Below, in pieces: positions 15,288 to 23,191 of a stretch of DNA of 64,000 nt. Below the pieces are notes generated by a model, which saw only the letters and a list, made by a program, of their open reading frames with translations, was not told the DNA's origin and made no database searches. The DNA is from JARRJS01 sp037388885. GTDB lineage: Bacteria; Gemmatimonadota; Gemmatimonadetes; Longimicrobiales; RSA9. The position numbers were made by a program, and so were the translations under genes. The stretch spans positions 1 to 64,000 of the forward strand of contig JARRJS010000001.1 in NCBI GenBank assembly GCA_037388885.1, read 5' to 3'. Every line of letters begins with the position of its first letter. Position 1 is the stretch's first letter.

Positions 15288-18221
15288 TCAGTCCTGCGGC
15301 ACGAGCGCCGGCTCCCGGTCGTCCGAGTAGTCCTCCGTCGGAGGACACGAACACACCAGATTGCGGTCGCCGAATGCCGACTCGATGCGTGCCACCGACG
15401 GCCAGAACTTGTACTGGCGAGTCGCATCCGTCGGGTACGCCGCCAGCTCGCGACCGTACGGATGGCTCCACGCATCCGCCGTAACCGTTTCCGCCGTGTG
15501 CGGTGCGTTCATGAGCGGGTTGTCCTGCTGGTCCCACTCGCCCGTCTCGATCTTCCTCATCTCATCCCGGATGGCGATCATCGCGTCGCAGAACCGGTCC
15601 AGCTCTTCCCGGGACTCGCTCTCCGTCGGTTCCACCATGAGCGTGCCGTGCACCGGGAACGAGACCGTCGGCGCGTGGATGCCATAGTCCATCAACCGCT
15701 TCGCAATGTCGATGGCGTCCACGCCCGTGTCCGGCTTGAGGGGACGCGGATCGATGATGCATTCGTGCGCCACCGTGCCGTTCCGGCCCGTGTACAGCAC
15801 GTCGAAGTGACCCTCCAGACGACGCGCCACGTAGTTCGCGTTCAGCACGGCCACGGCCGTTGCGCGCCGCAGGCCCTCCGCTCCCAGCATCCGGATGTAC
15901 ATCCACGAGATGGGCAGGATGGACGGGCTGCCGTACGGCGCCGCCGCCACCGCGCCGATGCCGTGCTCGCCACCCGTCTCCACCACCGGGTGCGTCGGCG
16001 CGAACGGAGCCAGGTGCTCCGCCATGCCGATGGGACCCATGCCCGGGCCGCCGCCGCCGTGCGGGATGGCGAACGTCTTGTGCAGGTTCAGGTGCGCCAC
16101 GTCGCCGCCCCAATCGCCTGGCCGGCTCACGCCCACCATCGCGTTCATGTTGGCTCCGTCGATGTAGACCTGGCCGCCCGCCTCGTGCACGATGTCGCAG
16201 ATTTCCCGGATGGACTCCTCGAAGATGCCATGGGTCGACGGGTACGTGACCATGATGGCGGCCAGCCGGTCCCGGTGCTCGTCCGCCTTCGCCCGCAGGT
16301 CATCCACGTCAATGTTGCCCTCCTCGTCCGTCTTCACCACCACCACCTCGAGCCCGGCCATGACGCTGCTCGCCGGGTTGGTGCCGTGGGCGGACGCGGG
16401 GATCAGGCCCACGTCCCGGTGCGACTCGCCCCGCGACGCGTGGTACGCCCGGATCACGAGCAGGCCCGTCAGCTCACCCTGCGAGCCGGCGTTCGGCATC
16501 ATGGACACGGCGTGGAAGCCCGTGATCTCCGCCAACCACGCCTCCAGCTGGTCGATCATGAGTCGGTAGCCCTCGGCCTGGTCTCGCGGCACGAACGGGT
16601 GCAGCTTCGCGAATTCCGCCCACGTGATGGGGTACATCTCCGACGCGGCGTTCAGCTTCAGCGTGCACGAGCCCAGCGGAATCATGGAGCCCGTGAGCGA
16701 CAGGTCCCGATTTTCCAGCCGCTTCAGGTACCGCATCATCTCGCTCTCGGAGCGGTAGCGGTGGAAGACCGGGTGCGTCAGGAATGCACTCGTGCGCCGG
16801 AACGGCTCCGGGTACGACGGCTTCAGCTCCGCCCCCTGCTTCTCCAGCAACGCATCGGCTTCGTTCCGCGACAGCTTCGGCCCGCCCGCCGGCGCGCCTG
16901 CGCCGAACGCTTCCACCAGATCCAGCAGGTCGGTCTTTCCGACGGTCTCGTCCAGCGCGACGCCCAGCGTGAACTCGTCCAGCACCCGAAGGTTGATGCC
17001 GTTCGCTTTCGCGGCCTGCAGGATGACGTCCAGCCGGTCCGCGTCCACCTGCACGCGCAGCGTGTCGAAGAACGGCCGGTGCACGATGGTGTGGCCCAGC
17101 TTCTCCAGCGCCTCGGCCAGAGCCGCGGTCATTACATGCACGCGCGTGGCGATGGCCCGGAGACCTTCGGGGCCGTGGTAGACGGCGTACATTGCCGCGA
17201 TCACCGCCAGCAGCACCTGCGCAGTGCACACGTTGCTGGTCGCCTTCTCCCGACGGATGTGCTGCTCCCGGGTTTGCAGCGCCATGTACAGCGCTTCCTC
17301 CCCGTTCGCATCCCGGGACACGCCGATGATGCGGCCCGGCATGCTACGCTTGTACGCCTCGCGCGTCGCCAGGAACGCCGCGTGGGGACCGCCGTAGCCC
17401 ATGGGCACACCGAACCGCTGCGTGTTCCCCACCACGATGTCGGCGCCCCATTCGCCCGGCGGCGTCAGCAGCGTCAGCGCCAGCACGTCCGCCGCGACGA
17501 CCACCAGCGCACCCGCCTCGTGGGCATGCTCCACGAGCTCCCGGTAGTCCACGAGCGCGCCGTCCGTCGCCGGGTACTGCAGCAGCACGCCGAACACGTC
17601 CTCGTCGATGTCGAACGACTCGTGGTCGCCGACCACCACGTCCCAGCCGCGCACCGACGCACGCGTGCGAACCACATCGATCACCTGCGGGTGGCACGCC
17701 TCGGACACCAGGAACCGCGTGCGCTTGCCCTTCACCGCGGCATGGCACATGGCCATCGCCTCCGCGGCCGCCGTCGCTTCGTCCAGCAACGACGCGTTGG
17801 AGATCTCCATGCCGGTCAGGTCCATGACCATTGTCTGGAACACCAGCAGCGCTTCCAGTCGGCCCTGCGAGATCTCCGCCTGGTACGGCGTGTAAGCCGT
17901 GTACCAGCCCGGGTTCTCCAGGATGTTGCGCTGGATGACCGGCGGCGTGACGGTGTCGTGGTACCCCATGCCCAGATAGGAGCGGAATACCTGGTTCCGC
18001 GACGCCGTCTCCCGCAGCTCATTCAACGCTTCGTACTCGCTCTCAGCCTCCGGCAGCGCCAGCGGGCGGTTCACCCGGATCACCTCCGGGACCGCTGTGT
18101 CCATCAGCTCGTCCAGGGACCCATAGCCGATCAGTTCCAGCATTTCCGCGATATCGTCCGGCCGCGGCCCTATATGCCGCCGGACGAAGCGGTCCGTGTA
18201 TTCGAAGCTGTTCGTTGTCAT
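15288..18221 (-). CDS. gcvP: Glycine dehydrogenase (decarboxylating), P protein
   Basis: A 977-residue full-length (alpha2-type, fused P1+P2) glycine decarboxylase. It removes CO2 from glycine and passes the aminomethyl group to the lipoyl arm of GcvH, using pyridoxal phosphate. The PLP lysine is Lys715 in HLNLHKTFAIPHGGGGPG; the N-terminal half carries RRHIGPRPDDIAEML and SYLGMGYHDT, and the C-terminal half PLGSCTLKLNA and NAGSQGELTGL. It heads a run with the lipoate ligase and dpp genes. gcvH is nearby on the same strand; gcvT is not in the window. I looked for a glycine riboswitch in the 217-base leader and saw no convincing aptamer. Confidence 0.98.
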   Translation of the reverse strand: MTTNSFEYTDRFVRRHIGPRPDDIAEMLELIGYGSLDELMDTAVPEVIRVNRPLALPEAESEYEALNELRETASRNQVFRSYLGMGYHDTVTPPVIQRNILENPGWYTAYTPYQAEISQGRLEALLVFQTMVMDLTGMEISNASLLDEATAAAEAMAMCHAAVKGKRTRFLVSEACHPQVIDVVRTRASVRGWDVVVGDHESFDIDEDVFGVLLQYPATDGALVDYRELVEHAHEAGALVVVAADVLALTLLTPPGEWGADIVVGNTQRFGVPMGYGGPHAAFLATREAYKRSMPGRIIGVSRDANGEEALYMALQTREQHIRREKATSNVCTAQVLLAVIAAMYAVYHGPEGLRAIATRVHVMTAALAEALEKLGHTIVHRPFFDTLRVQVDADRLDVILQAAKANGINLRVLDEFTLGVALDETVGKTDLLDLVEAFGAGAPAGGPKLSRNEADALLEKQGAELKPSYPEPFRRTSAFLTHPVFHRYRSESEMMRYLKRLENRDLSLTGSMIPLGSCTLKLNAASEMYPITWAEFAKLHPFVPRDQAEGYRLMIDQLEAWLAEITGFHAVSMMPNAGSQGELTGLLVIRAYHASRGESHRDVGLIPASAHGTNPASSVMAGLEVVVVKTDEEGNIDVDDLRAKADEHRDRLAAIMVTYPSTHGIFEESIREICDIVHEAGGQVYIDGANMNAMVGVSRPGDWGGDVAHLNLHKTFAIPHGGGGPGMGPIGMAEHLAPFAPTHPVVETGGEHGIGAVAAAPYGSPSILPISWMYIRMLGAEGLRRATAVAVLNANYVARRLEGHFDVLYTGRNGTVAHECIIDPRPLKPDTGVDAIDIAKRLMDYGIHAPTVSFPVHGTLMVEPTESESREELDRFCDAMIAIRDEMRKIETGEWDQQDNPLMNAPHTAETVTADAWSHPYGRELAAYPTDATRQYKFWPSVARIESAFGDRNLVCSCPPTEDYSDDREPALVPQD

Positions 18222-18438
18222 CGTTTGCCTGTCCGTTTCGCCGTTGTCGGGCGCTGGTATTCGGCCCTGATCAAGAACCTGATTTTACCGCCGCTCCCGG
18301 CGTGGTGAAAGGGGAGACGCGCACCATCGATCCCTCCCGCCAGCCCTGCCCTGTGACCTTTTCGCCGCGAGGCACGTCAACCCTACCGACTCCCCCGCAC
18401 GGCCCCAGAAGTGTTCACCAGTAGCAAACGGAGCATCC
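18222..18438. promoter_or_regulatory. Divergent spacer between gcvP and kelch lipoprotein gene
   Basis: This 217-base region must carry promoters for both divergent genes. No strong sigma-70 pair or riboswitch could be identified. GGAG lies at the correct distance before the plus-strand ATG at 18439. Confidence 0.35.
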
Positions 18439-20139
18439 ATGCGCAGAAGCATCTTCCTGTTGGTCGCAGTGGCAGTGACGGCCGCGTGCAGCAAGGACTC
18501 CACCGGCCCCAAGAGCACGCCGGTGATCAACTCGGTTGCGCCGGCCCAGGGCACGGCGGGCACGGAGGTCGCCATCTCGGGCAGCTCGTTCTCGGCCGGC
18601 GACGTGCAGGTCTTCTTCGACGACCTGCCTTCGCCTCGTGCGGTTCTTGAAGGCGGCACGCTTTACGCCCTGGCGCCTGAAGGCATCACGGAAGGCACCA
18701 CGTACGATGTCCGCGTCGTCAATGGCGACGGGGGGGAGGCTACGTTGACGGCCGCCTACGAAGCCGTGGCGCCAACGGCCGTCCGCATCAACGGCGTATC
18801 ACTGCCCACGGGCCTGCGCGGCATGACCATCATCATCGATGGCGATGCATTCGGCGACAGCCTGGCGCTGTCCGCGGGCAAGGTCTTCTTCACGGATGGC
18901 ACCGGCTCGCCCGTCGAGGCGCCGGTCGTCGATACGGCCAACGACTGGACGGACAAGTTCATCGTGACGTCCGTACCGTCCGCCGCGGCGGACACGTCGT
19001 GGGTCTGGGTCCAGACGGCCACCGGCGTCAGTGACTCCATCCAGTTCCTGATCACTGCCCAGGGCAGCTTCAGCCCCAGCGCCATCAACTGGACGACGAC
19101 CACACCGCTGCCCCAACCGCTCCAGGGCCTGGGCGCGACGTTCGTGCCCGTCGAGAGCGGGCAGAGCCCGGCCAACTACGTGTTCGCCGTGGCCGGCGCG
19201 GACACCCAGAACGTGGCCACCGACGTGGCCTTCCGCGCCACCGTCGCGCAGACCGGCGCCCTGGGCGCGTGGACCGAGCTGCCCCCGCTGCCGGCGCCAC
19301 GCGCCTACCAGGCCACGGCGGCAGCCACGGCGTACACGGCCGCTCTGGACACCACGACAACGGGCGCCTACCTGTACGCCCTCGGCGGCGTGGACAGTAC
19401 GGGCGCGACCGTCAACACGGTGTATTACGCGCAGGTCGACCTCAACGGCGATGTCGGCAGCTGGGCGGAAACGACGCCTCTGCCGCAACCGCTGCATTCT
19501 TCGGGCGTCGTGCTCTTCCGCGGCTACCTGTACCTGGTGGGTGGTGCAGACTCCACGCACACGGCGGTCCCGGACGTCTACAGGATCCCGGTGAACACCG
19601 ACGGAACGCTCGGCGCTTCCTGGGAACAGCTGGCCTCCCTGCCGGCACCCTCCGCCTACGGTTCGTTGGTGAGCTTCGGGCCGTACCTGTACGCCATCGG
19701 AGGTGACTCGGCCACGGTACTGCCCGTGACCGCTGCACAGTCGGGAACGGAGACGAGTGCCGTTTACCTCGCCCGCATCAACCTCCGCACGGGCAGCCTC
19801 ACGGACGCCGGCTGGTCCGCCACGGCCGCCATGGGCAAGACGCGCAGCAAGCACAGCGCCATCTTCAGCGGCGGGTCGCTGCTGGTGACGTCCGGGTTGT
19901 ACGCCGGGAACGCCGGCTCGAGCGAGAACACGTTCGCCCAGCTCCTGAACGACGGCACGCTCAACCCATGGCAGGGAGCCACGGGTGCGGAGACGATCGC
20001 CACCGAGCTCGGGTACTCGCTCTACAACCAGGCGGCGATCACGTTCATCGACAGCAATGGCATCGGGCACGTGCTCGTGCTCGGAGGCGCAAGGACAGAC
20101 ATGGAAGGCACGCCATCGGCCAGCGTGGTTTACTACTGA
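18439..20139 (+). CDS. Lipoprotein with IPT/TIG domains and kelch-like propeller
   Basis: A 566-residue surface-exposed lipoprotein candidate. The signal peptide (MRRSIFLLVAVAVTAAC) gives Cys17 as the lipidated residue, followed by a short Ser/Thr/Pro tether. Residues about 27-110 (PVINSVAPAQGTAGTEVAISG) form a TIG/IPT immunoglobulin-like domain and about 112-210 a second one (INGVSLPTGLRGMTIIIDG). From about 215 onward, repeated units such as TTPLPQPLQG, LPPLPAPRAYQ, YLYALGGVDS, YLYLVGGADS and YLYAIGGDS are kelch-type blades of a beta-propeller. No catalytic motif is seen; ligand or carbohydrate binding is likely. It is monocistronic, ending at a strong hairpin. Confidence 0.85.
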   Translation: MRRSIFLLVAVAVTAACSKDSTGPKSTPVINSVAPAQGTAGTEVAISGSSFSAGDVQVFFDDLPSPRAVLEGGTLYALAPEGITEGTTYDVRVVNGDGGEATLTAAYEAVAPTAVRINGVSLPTGLRGMTIIIDGDAFGDSLALSAGKVFFTDGTGSPVEAPVVDTANDWTDKFIVTSVPSAAADTSWVWVQTATGVSDSIQFLITAQGSFSPSAINWTTTTPLPQPLQGLGATFVPVESGQSPANYVFAVAGADTQNVATDVAFRATVAQTGALGAWTELPPLPAPRAYQATAAATAYTAALDTTTTGAYLYALGGVDSTGATVNTVYYAQVDLNGDVGSWAETTPLPQPLHSSGVVLFRGYLYLVGGADSTHTAVPDVYRIPVNTDGTLGASWEQLASLPAPSAYGSLVSFGPYLYAIGGDSATVLPVTAAQSGTETSAVYLARINLRTGSLTDAGWSATAAMGKTRSKHSAIFSGGSLLVTSGLYAGNAGSSENTFAQLLNDGTLNPWQGATGAETIATELGYSLYNQAAITFIDSNGIGHVLVLGGARTDMEGTPSASVVYY

Positions 20140-20147
20140 TGATGCGA

Positions 20148-20180
20148 CGCCGGCGCCCCGGCTATACCGGGGCGCCGGCG
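20148..20180. terminator. Strong hairpin between convergent genes
   Basis: A perfect 14-base-pair GC stem (20148-20161 with 20167-20180, loop CTATA) lies between convergent stop codons. Neither side has a long T run, so termination may be partly factor-dependent, but the position fits a bidirectional terminator. Confidence 0.75.
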
Positions 20181-20217
20181 CATTGCCATGAGCCGGTCGT
20201 GGACAGAAGCGGCCGGG

Positions 20218-20889
20218 TCAGGGCGTTTCCACCCGCCAGCCACTGGGCATGCGGACCAGCCGCGCAGGTTCATCGCACGGCGCACCATCACACAGGCGTA
20301 CGCGCTTGAAGGCGAGGGTGTCGGGCGCCAGCCAGTGGGGGTCTTCCGCGCCCCAGGCGTCCGGCCGGACCTGCCACTCCAGACGCAGTCCGTCCGGCCC
20401 GACATGCCACACCTGGAGCACATTGGGCGTGTACTCGGCCACGAGATCGGCGTTGGCCACCGCCAACCGCTGGCTGTCAGGGGAAAGTACCGGGATGCCG
20501 AAGACCGGCTGGCGCCGACCGGTGTGGCGACTCACCAGCACATACTGGCTGCCCTCGTACATGTAGTGCGCCACCAGGTAGTACCCGATGCCCGCGTAGT
20601 ACGCCCGGTACGTGTGGTAGCTCGCCTGGTCCGGAGTCGACTGAGCAGCGTCATCATCCACGAACGTGGCCGCGCTGTCGTTCGCCAGGGGCAGCACCAG
20701 CGAGTCGTTCGCGCGTCGAACGCCCGCCGGGGCACGCGGCAGCTCGTATGCCTCGATGGCGCGACCGCACTCGAGGGCGTTGTAGATCGTGTCGCACAGC
20801 CGGTCTACCGTGAGCGCGCTGCCACCGGCACCGCCCCCACCACTGCAGCCCCAGAGCAGAGACACAAGCAGAAGATGAACGGACGCCAC
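20218..20889 (-). CDS. Putative lipoprotein, unknown function
   Basis: This protein has a type II signal peptide (VASVHLLLVSLLWGC), then a Gly/Ser-rich tether and a globular domain with several Cys residues (VDRLCDTIYNALECGR near the start, RLCDGAPCDEP near the end) that could form disulfides. FGIPVLSPDSQRLAVAN resembles a TolB/WD40-like (PD40) strand turn, but only one such turn is clear. The start is uncertain. A GTG at 20889 gives an ideal signal peptide; a longer frame begins at 21018 but would run through gcvH. A GGGGGAGG further upstream might serve a nearby non-standard start. It follows gcvH on the same strand. The function is not recognised. Confidence 0.65.
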   Translation of the reverse strand: MASVHLLLVSLLWGCSGGGGAGGSALTVDRLCDTIYNALECGRAIEAYELPRAPAGVRRANDSLVLPLANDSAATFVDDDAAQSTPDQASYHTYRAYYAGIGYYLVAHYMYEGSQYVLVSRHTGRRQPVFGIPVLSPDSQRLAVANADLVAEYTPNVLQVWHVGPDGLRLEWQVRPDAWGAEDPHWLAPDTLAFKRVRLCDGAPCDEPARLVRMPSGWRVETP

Positions 20890-20956
20890 CCACAACGGCC
20901 GGCGCCCGTCCAGAAGGCCTCCCCCCGTGCCCGGCCTTGCGGACCGGGGTGCCACG

Positions 20957-21340
20957 TTAGCCCAGATGCTCCTCGTACTCGCTCGGCCCGAGGAGTTGGT
21001 CCAGCTCGCTCTCATCATCGATCCGGATCCGGATCATCCAGCCCTTGCCGTACGGGTCGCTGTTCACCACCGCCGGGTCGTCTGCCAGCGCCCCGTTCAC
21101 TTCCACGACCTCGCCTCCTACTGGGCAGTACAGGTCGCTCACCGCCTTCACGGCTTCCACCGTGCCAAACGTGTCCATGCGCTTGAACGTGTCACCTTCA
21201 CCGGGCAGCTCGACGTACACGACATCGCCCAGCTCGCCCTGCGCATAATCCGTGACGCCGACGGCGTACACCCCGTCGCCCACCGGCTTCAGGTACTCAT
21301 GCTCTTCCGTATACATAAGATCCGTGGGGATCTCGGACAT
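20957..21340 (-). CDS. gcvH: Glycine cleavage system H protein
   Basis: A 127-residue lipoyl carrier that shuttles the aminomethyl group between P, T and L proteins. The lipoyl lysine is Lys65 in GTVEAVKAVSDLYCPV, and YTEEHEYLKP and YAQGELGDVVYVELP match the family closely. The ATG at 21340 has GGAGGG upstream. It lies 2.7 kb upstream of gcvP in transcription order but is separated from it by the plus-strand kelch gene, so the two are not in one operon. Confidence 0.98.
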   Translation of the reverse strand: MSEIPTDLMYTEEHEYLKPVGDGVYAVGVTDYAQGELGDVVYVELPGEGDTFKRMDTFGTVEAVKAVSDLYCPVGGEVVEVNGALADDPAVVNSDPYGKGWMIRIRIDDESELDQLLGPSEYEEHLG

Positions 21341-21438
21341 TTATCCCTCCGTGCGCGCTCCAGGTTCATACCACCGGCGCGGTCACTATAGACGGGCTCC
21401 CACGCGAGCGTCAAGGCACCGATCGCCCCGCAGTCGCC

Positions 21439-21657
21439 TCATTCCGCCTTCACTTCTTTCAACCGCGCCAGGATGTCCATCATCCGGCGCAATTCGCGCT
21501 CGATCACCTTCAACGACTCCTGCACCTCCGGATCGCTGGCCGCAGGTTCGTCCGCCAGCAGCTGGACGTTGCCCAGCGCCGCCGTCAGAGGACTGTTGAC
21601 GTCGTGGCGAACGGAGCGCACGAGATCCACCATCTCGCGGCACCGCGCTTCATCCAT
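21439..21657 (-). CDS. Stand-alone HisKA-like (histidine kinase dimerisation) domain protein
   Basis: A 72-residue protein consisting almost entirely of an H-box helix: VRSVRHDVNSPLTAALGNVQLL matches the phosphoacceptor helix of histidine kinases (H-D-x-x-S-P-L), followed by a second helix rich in Glu and Leu ending LARLKEVKAE. There is no HATPase domain in any frame next to it. The ATG at 21657 has GGAGAGG at the right distance; an ATG five codons earlier has none. It might be a dimerisation decoy, a phosphotransfer partner or a remnant of a kinase. Confidence 0.7.
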   Translation of the reverse strand: MDEARCREMVDLVRSVRHDVNSPLTAALGNVQLLADEPAASDPEVQESLKVIERELRRMMDILARLKEVKAE

Positions 21658-21792
21658 GGGCAACCTCTCCATCCTCTGGCCGTCGTTCTATTGCGGGCTT
21701 AGTATACGCCTCATGATGTGGAAGATACAACGGGGCGGATCGCGCCGCGCGAACCGCCCCGAATCGAACCCCACCGATCGGGAATTACGATC

Positions 21793-22953
21793 ATGTTGAC
21801 CGATATTCACCCATCGCCCCTCACGTCGCTCACGGAAGAAGAGCAGATGTTCCGCGACACGGTGCGCCAGTTCGCCGAAGAGCGCATCACGCCCCTTTCC
21901 CACGACATGGATCGGGACAGCAAGCTGGACCCGGACCTCGTGCGCGAGCTGTTCGAGCTCGGCCTCATGGGGATCGAGATCCCGGAGCAGCACGGCGGCG
22001 CGGGCGCGTCGTTCTTCAGCGCACTGCTCATCGTCGAGGAGCTTTCGCGCGTCGACCCGGGGGTGGCCGTGCTCGTAGACGTGCAGAACACGCTCGTCAA
22101 CAACGCCATCCTGCGCTTCGGCAACGACGACCAGAAACAGCGCTATTTCCCCCGCCTCGCCGGCGACACGGTCGGCGCCTATGCCCTGTCCGAGGCCGGA
22201 TCCGGCTCCGACGCCTTCGCCCTGGCAACGCGTGCCCGCCAGGACGGTGACGACTGGATCCTCGATGGCACCAAGCTCTGGATCACCAACGGCGGGGAGG
22301 CCGGCATCTTCATCGTCTTCGCCAACGCCGACCCGGAGAAGGGCTACCGCGGCATCACCGCCTTCATTGTGGAGCGTGACACGCCCGGCTTCACCATCGG
22401 CAAGAAGGAGGACAAGCTGGGCATCCGTGCCTCCTCCACCGTCGAGCTAATCTTCGAGAACTGCCGCGTTCCGGCCGCCAACGTCATGGGCGAGGTCGGC
22501 ATCGGCTACAAGATCGCCATCGAGGTGCTGAACGAAGGTCGCATCGGCATCGGCGCCCAGATGGTCGGCCTGGGCCAGGGCGCCCTGGACCACACCGTCC
22601 GCTACGTCCAGGAACGGCAGCAGTTCGGCCGCCCCATCGGCGAATTCCAGGGCGTGCAGTTCCAGCTGGCGGATATGCGGACGCAGCTCGAGGCCGCCCG
22701 GCTCCTGGTTTACAACGCTGCGCGCGTCAAGGAGGCCGGCGAGACCTTCCTCATGGAAGCCGCCATGGCCAAGCTGTACGCCTCCCGCGTCGCCCAGCAC
22801 ATCGCGTCCGAATGCGTAGACCTGTTCGGCGGCTACGGCTTCACCAAGGAATACCCCGTCGAGAAGCTTTACCGCGACGCCAAGATCGGCAGTATCTACG
22901 AAGGCACCACGAACATGCAGCTCCAGACCATCGCCAAGAGCGTATTGCGCTGA
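21793..22953 (+). CDS. Acyl-CoA dehydrogenase (short/branched-chain type)
   Basis: A 386-residue FAD enzyme, the normal length for soluble acyl-CoA dehydrogenases. It introduces the alpha-beta double bond in fatty-acid or branched amino-acid acyl-CoA. Seen: YALSEAGSGSDAFAL (FAD/substrate loop), WITNGGEAG, RQQFGRPIGEFQGVQFQLADM, LFGGYGFTKEYPVEKLYRDAKI, and the catalytic Glu370 in IYEGTTNMQ. The ATG at 21793 is preceded by GGGA; a longer frame upstream is not conserved. It sits ahead of a second, larger acyl-CoA dehydrogenase, separated by a 238-base spacer that contains a promoter. Confidence 0.96.
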   Translation: MLTDIHPSPLTSLTEEEQMFRDTVRQFAEERITPLSHDMDRDSKLDPDLVRELFELGLMGIEIPEQHGGAGASFFSALLIVEELSRVDPGVAVLVDVQNTLVNNAILRFGNDDQKQRYFPRLAGDTVGAYALSEAGSGSDAFALATRARQDGDDWILDGTKLWITNGGEAGIFIVFANADPEKGYRGITAFIVERDTPGFTIGKKEDKLGIRASSTVELIFENCRVPAANVMGEVGIGYKIAIEVLNEGRIGIGAQMVGLGQGALDHTVRYVQERQQFGRPIGEFQGVQFQLADMRTQLEAARLLVYNAARVKEAGETFLMEAAMAKLYASRVAQHIASECVDLFGGYGFTKEYPVEKLYRDAKIGSIYEGTTNMQLQTIAKSVLR

Positions 22954-23191
22954 CGCACAACACATACGGAGACCAGAACGGAATCAGGGGCCGGGATTGG
23001 CGACCCGGCCTCGACGCAACCCGCTTCCCCCTTCGTGACTTCGTGTGACTCTCCTCTCGGGCCTTCGCGACTCCCCTTCGGTGCCTTCGTGTGACGGTCC
23101 CCAAATTGCGACGCTTTCAGAGCGCAGGTAAATTTCCAGCGGTAGTCTTTCCGCACGTGGGACGCTATCGCGTCGTCAGGAGGGAACGATC
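22954..23191. repeat. Spacer with CTTCGTGTGAC-type repeats and a promoter
   Basis: No gene is seen. Between 23026 and 23095 there are four imperfect copies of CCTTCGTG(T)GAC (near 23030, 23039, 23062 and 23084), which on the minus strand read GTCACACGAAGG. Downstream of them is the promoter at 23106-23134. Confidence 0.6.
23106..23134 (+). promoter_or_regulatory. Promoter of the large acyl-CoA dehydrogenase
   Basis: TTGCGA (23106-23111) and TAAATT (23129-23134) are separated by 17 bases, about 57 bases ahead of the ATG at 23192. The local AT content is higher than the surroundings. Confidence 0.55.

Noticed and set aside
15132..18308. 1058-residue plus-strand frame opposite gcvP
   Set aside because: Same cause; gcvP on the minus strand has all its family motifs and the plus-strand product is Arg/His-rich without any.
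18222..18438. Glycine riboswitch before gcvP
   Set aside because: The conserved aptamer core and tandem arrangement are not visible on the minus strand.
20890..21018. Upstream extension of the small lipoprotein to 21018
   Set aside because: It would overlap gcvH by more than 60 bases and place a signal peptide in the middle of the protein.
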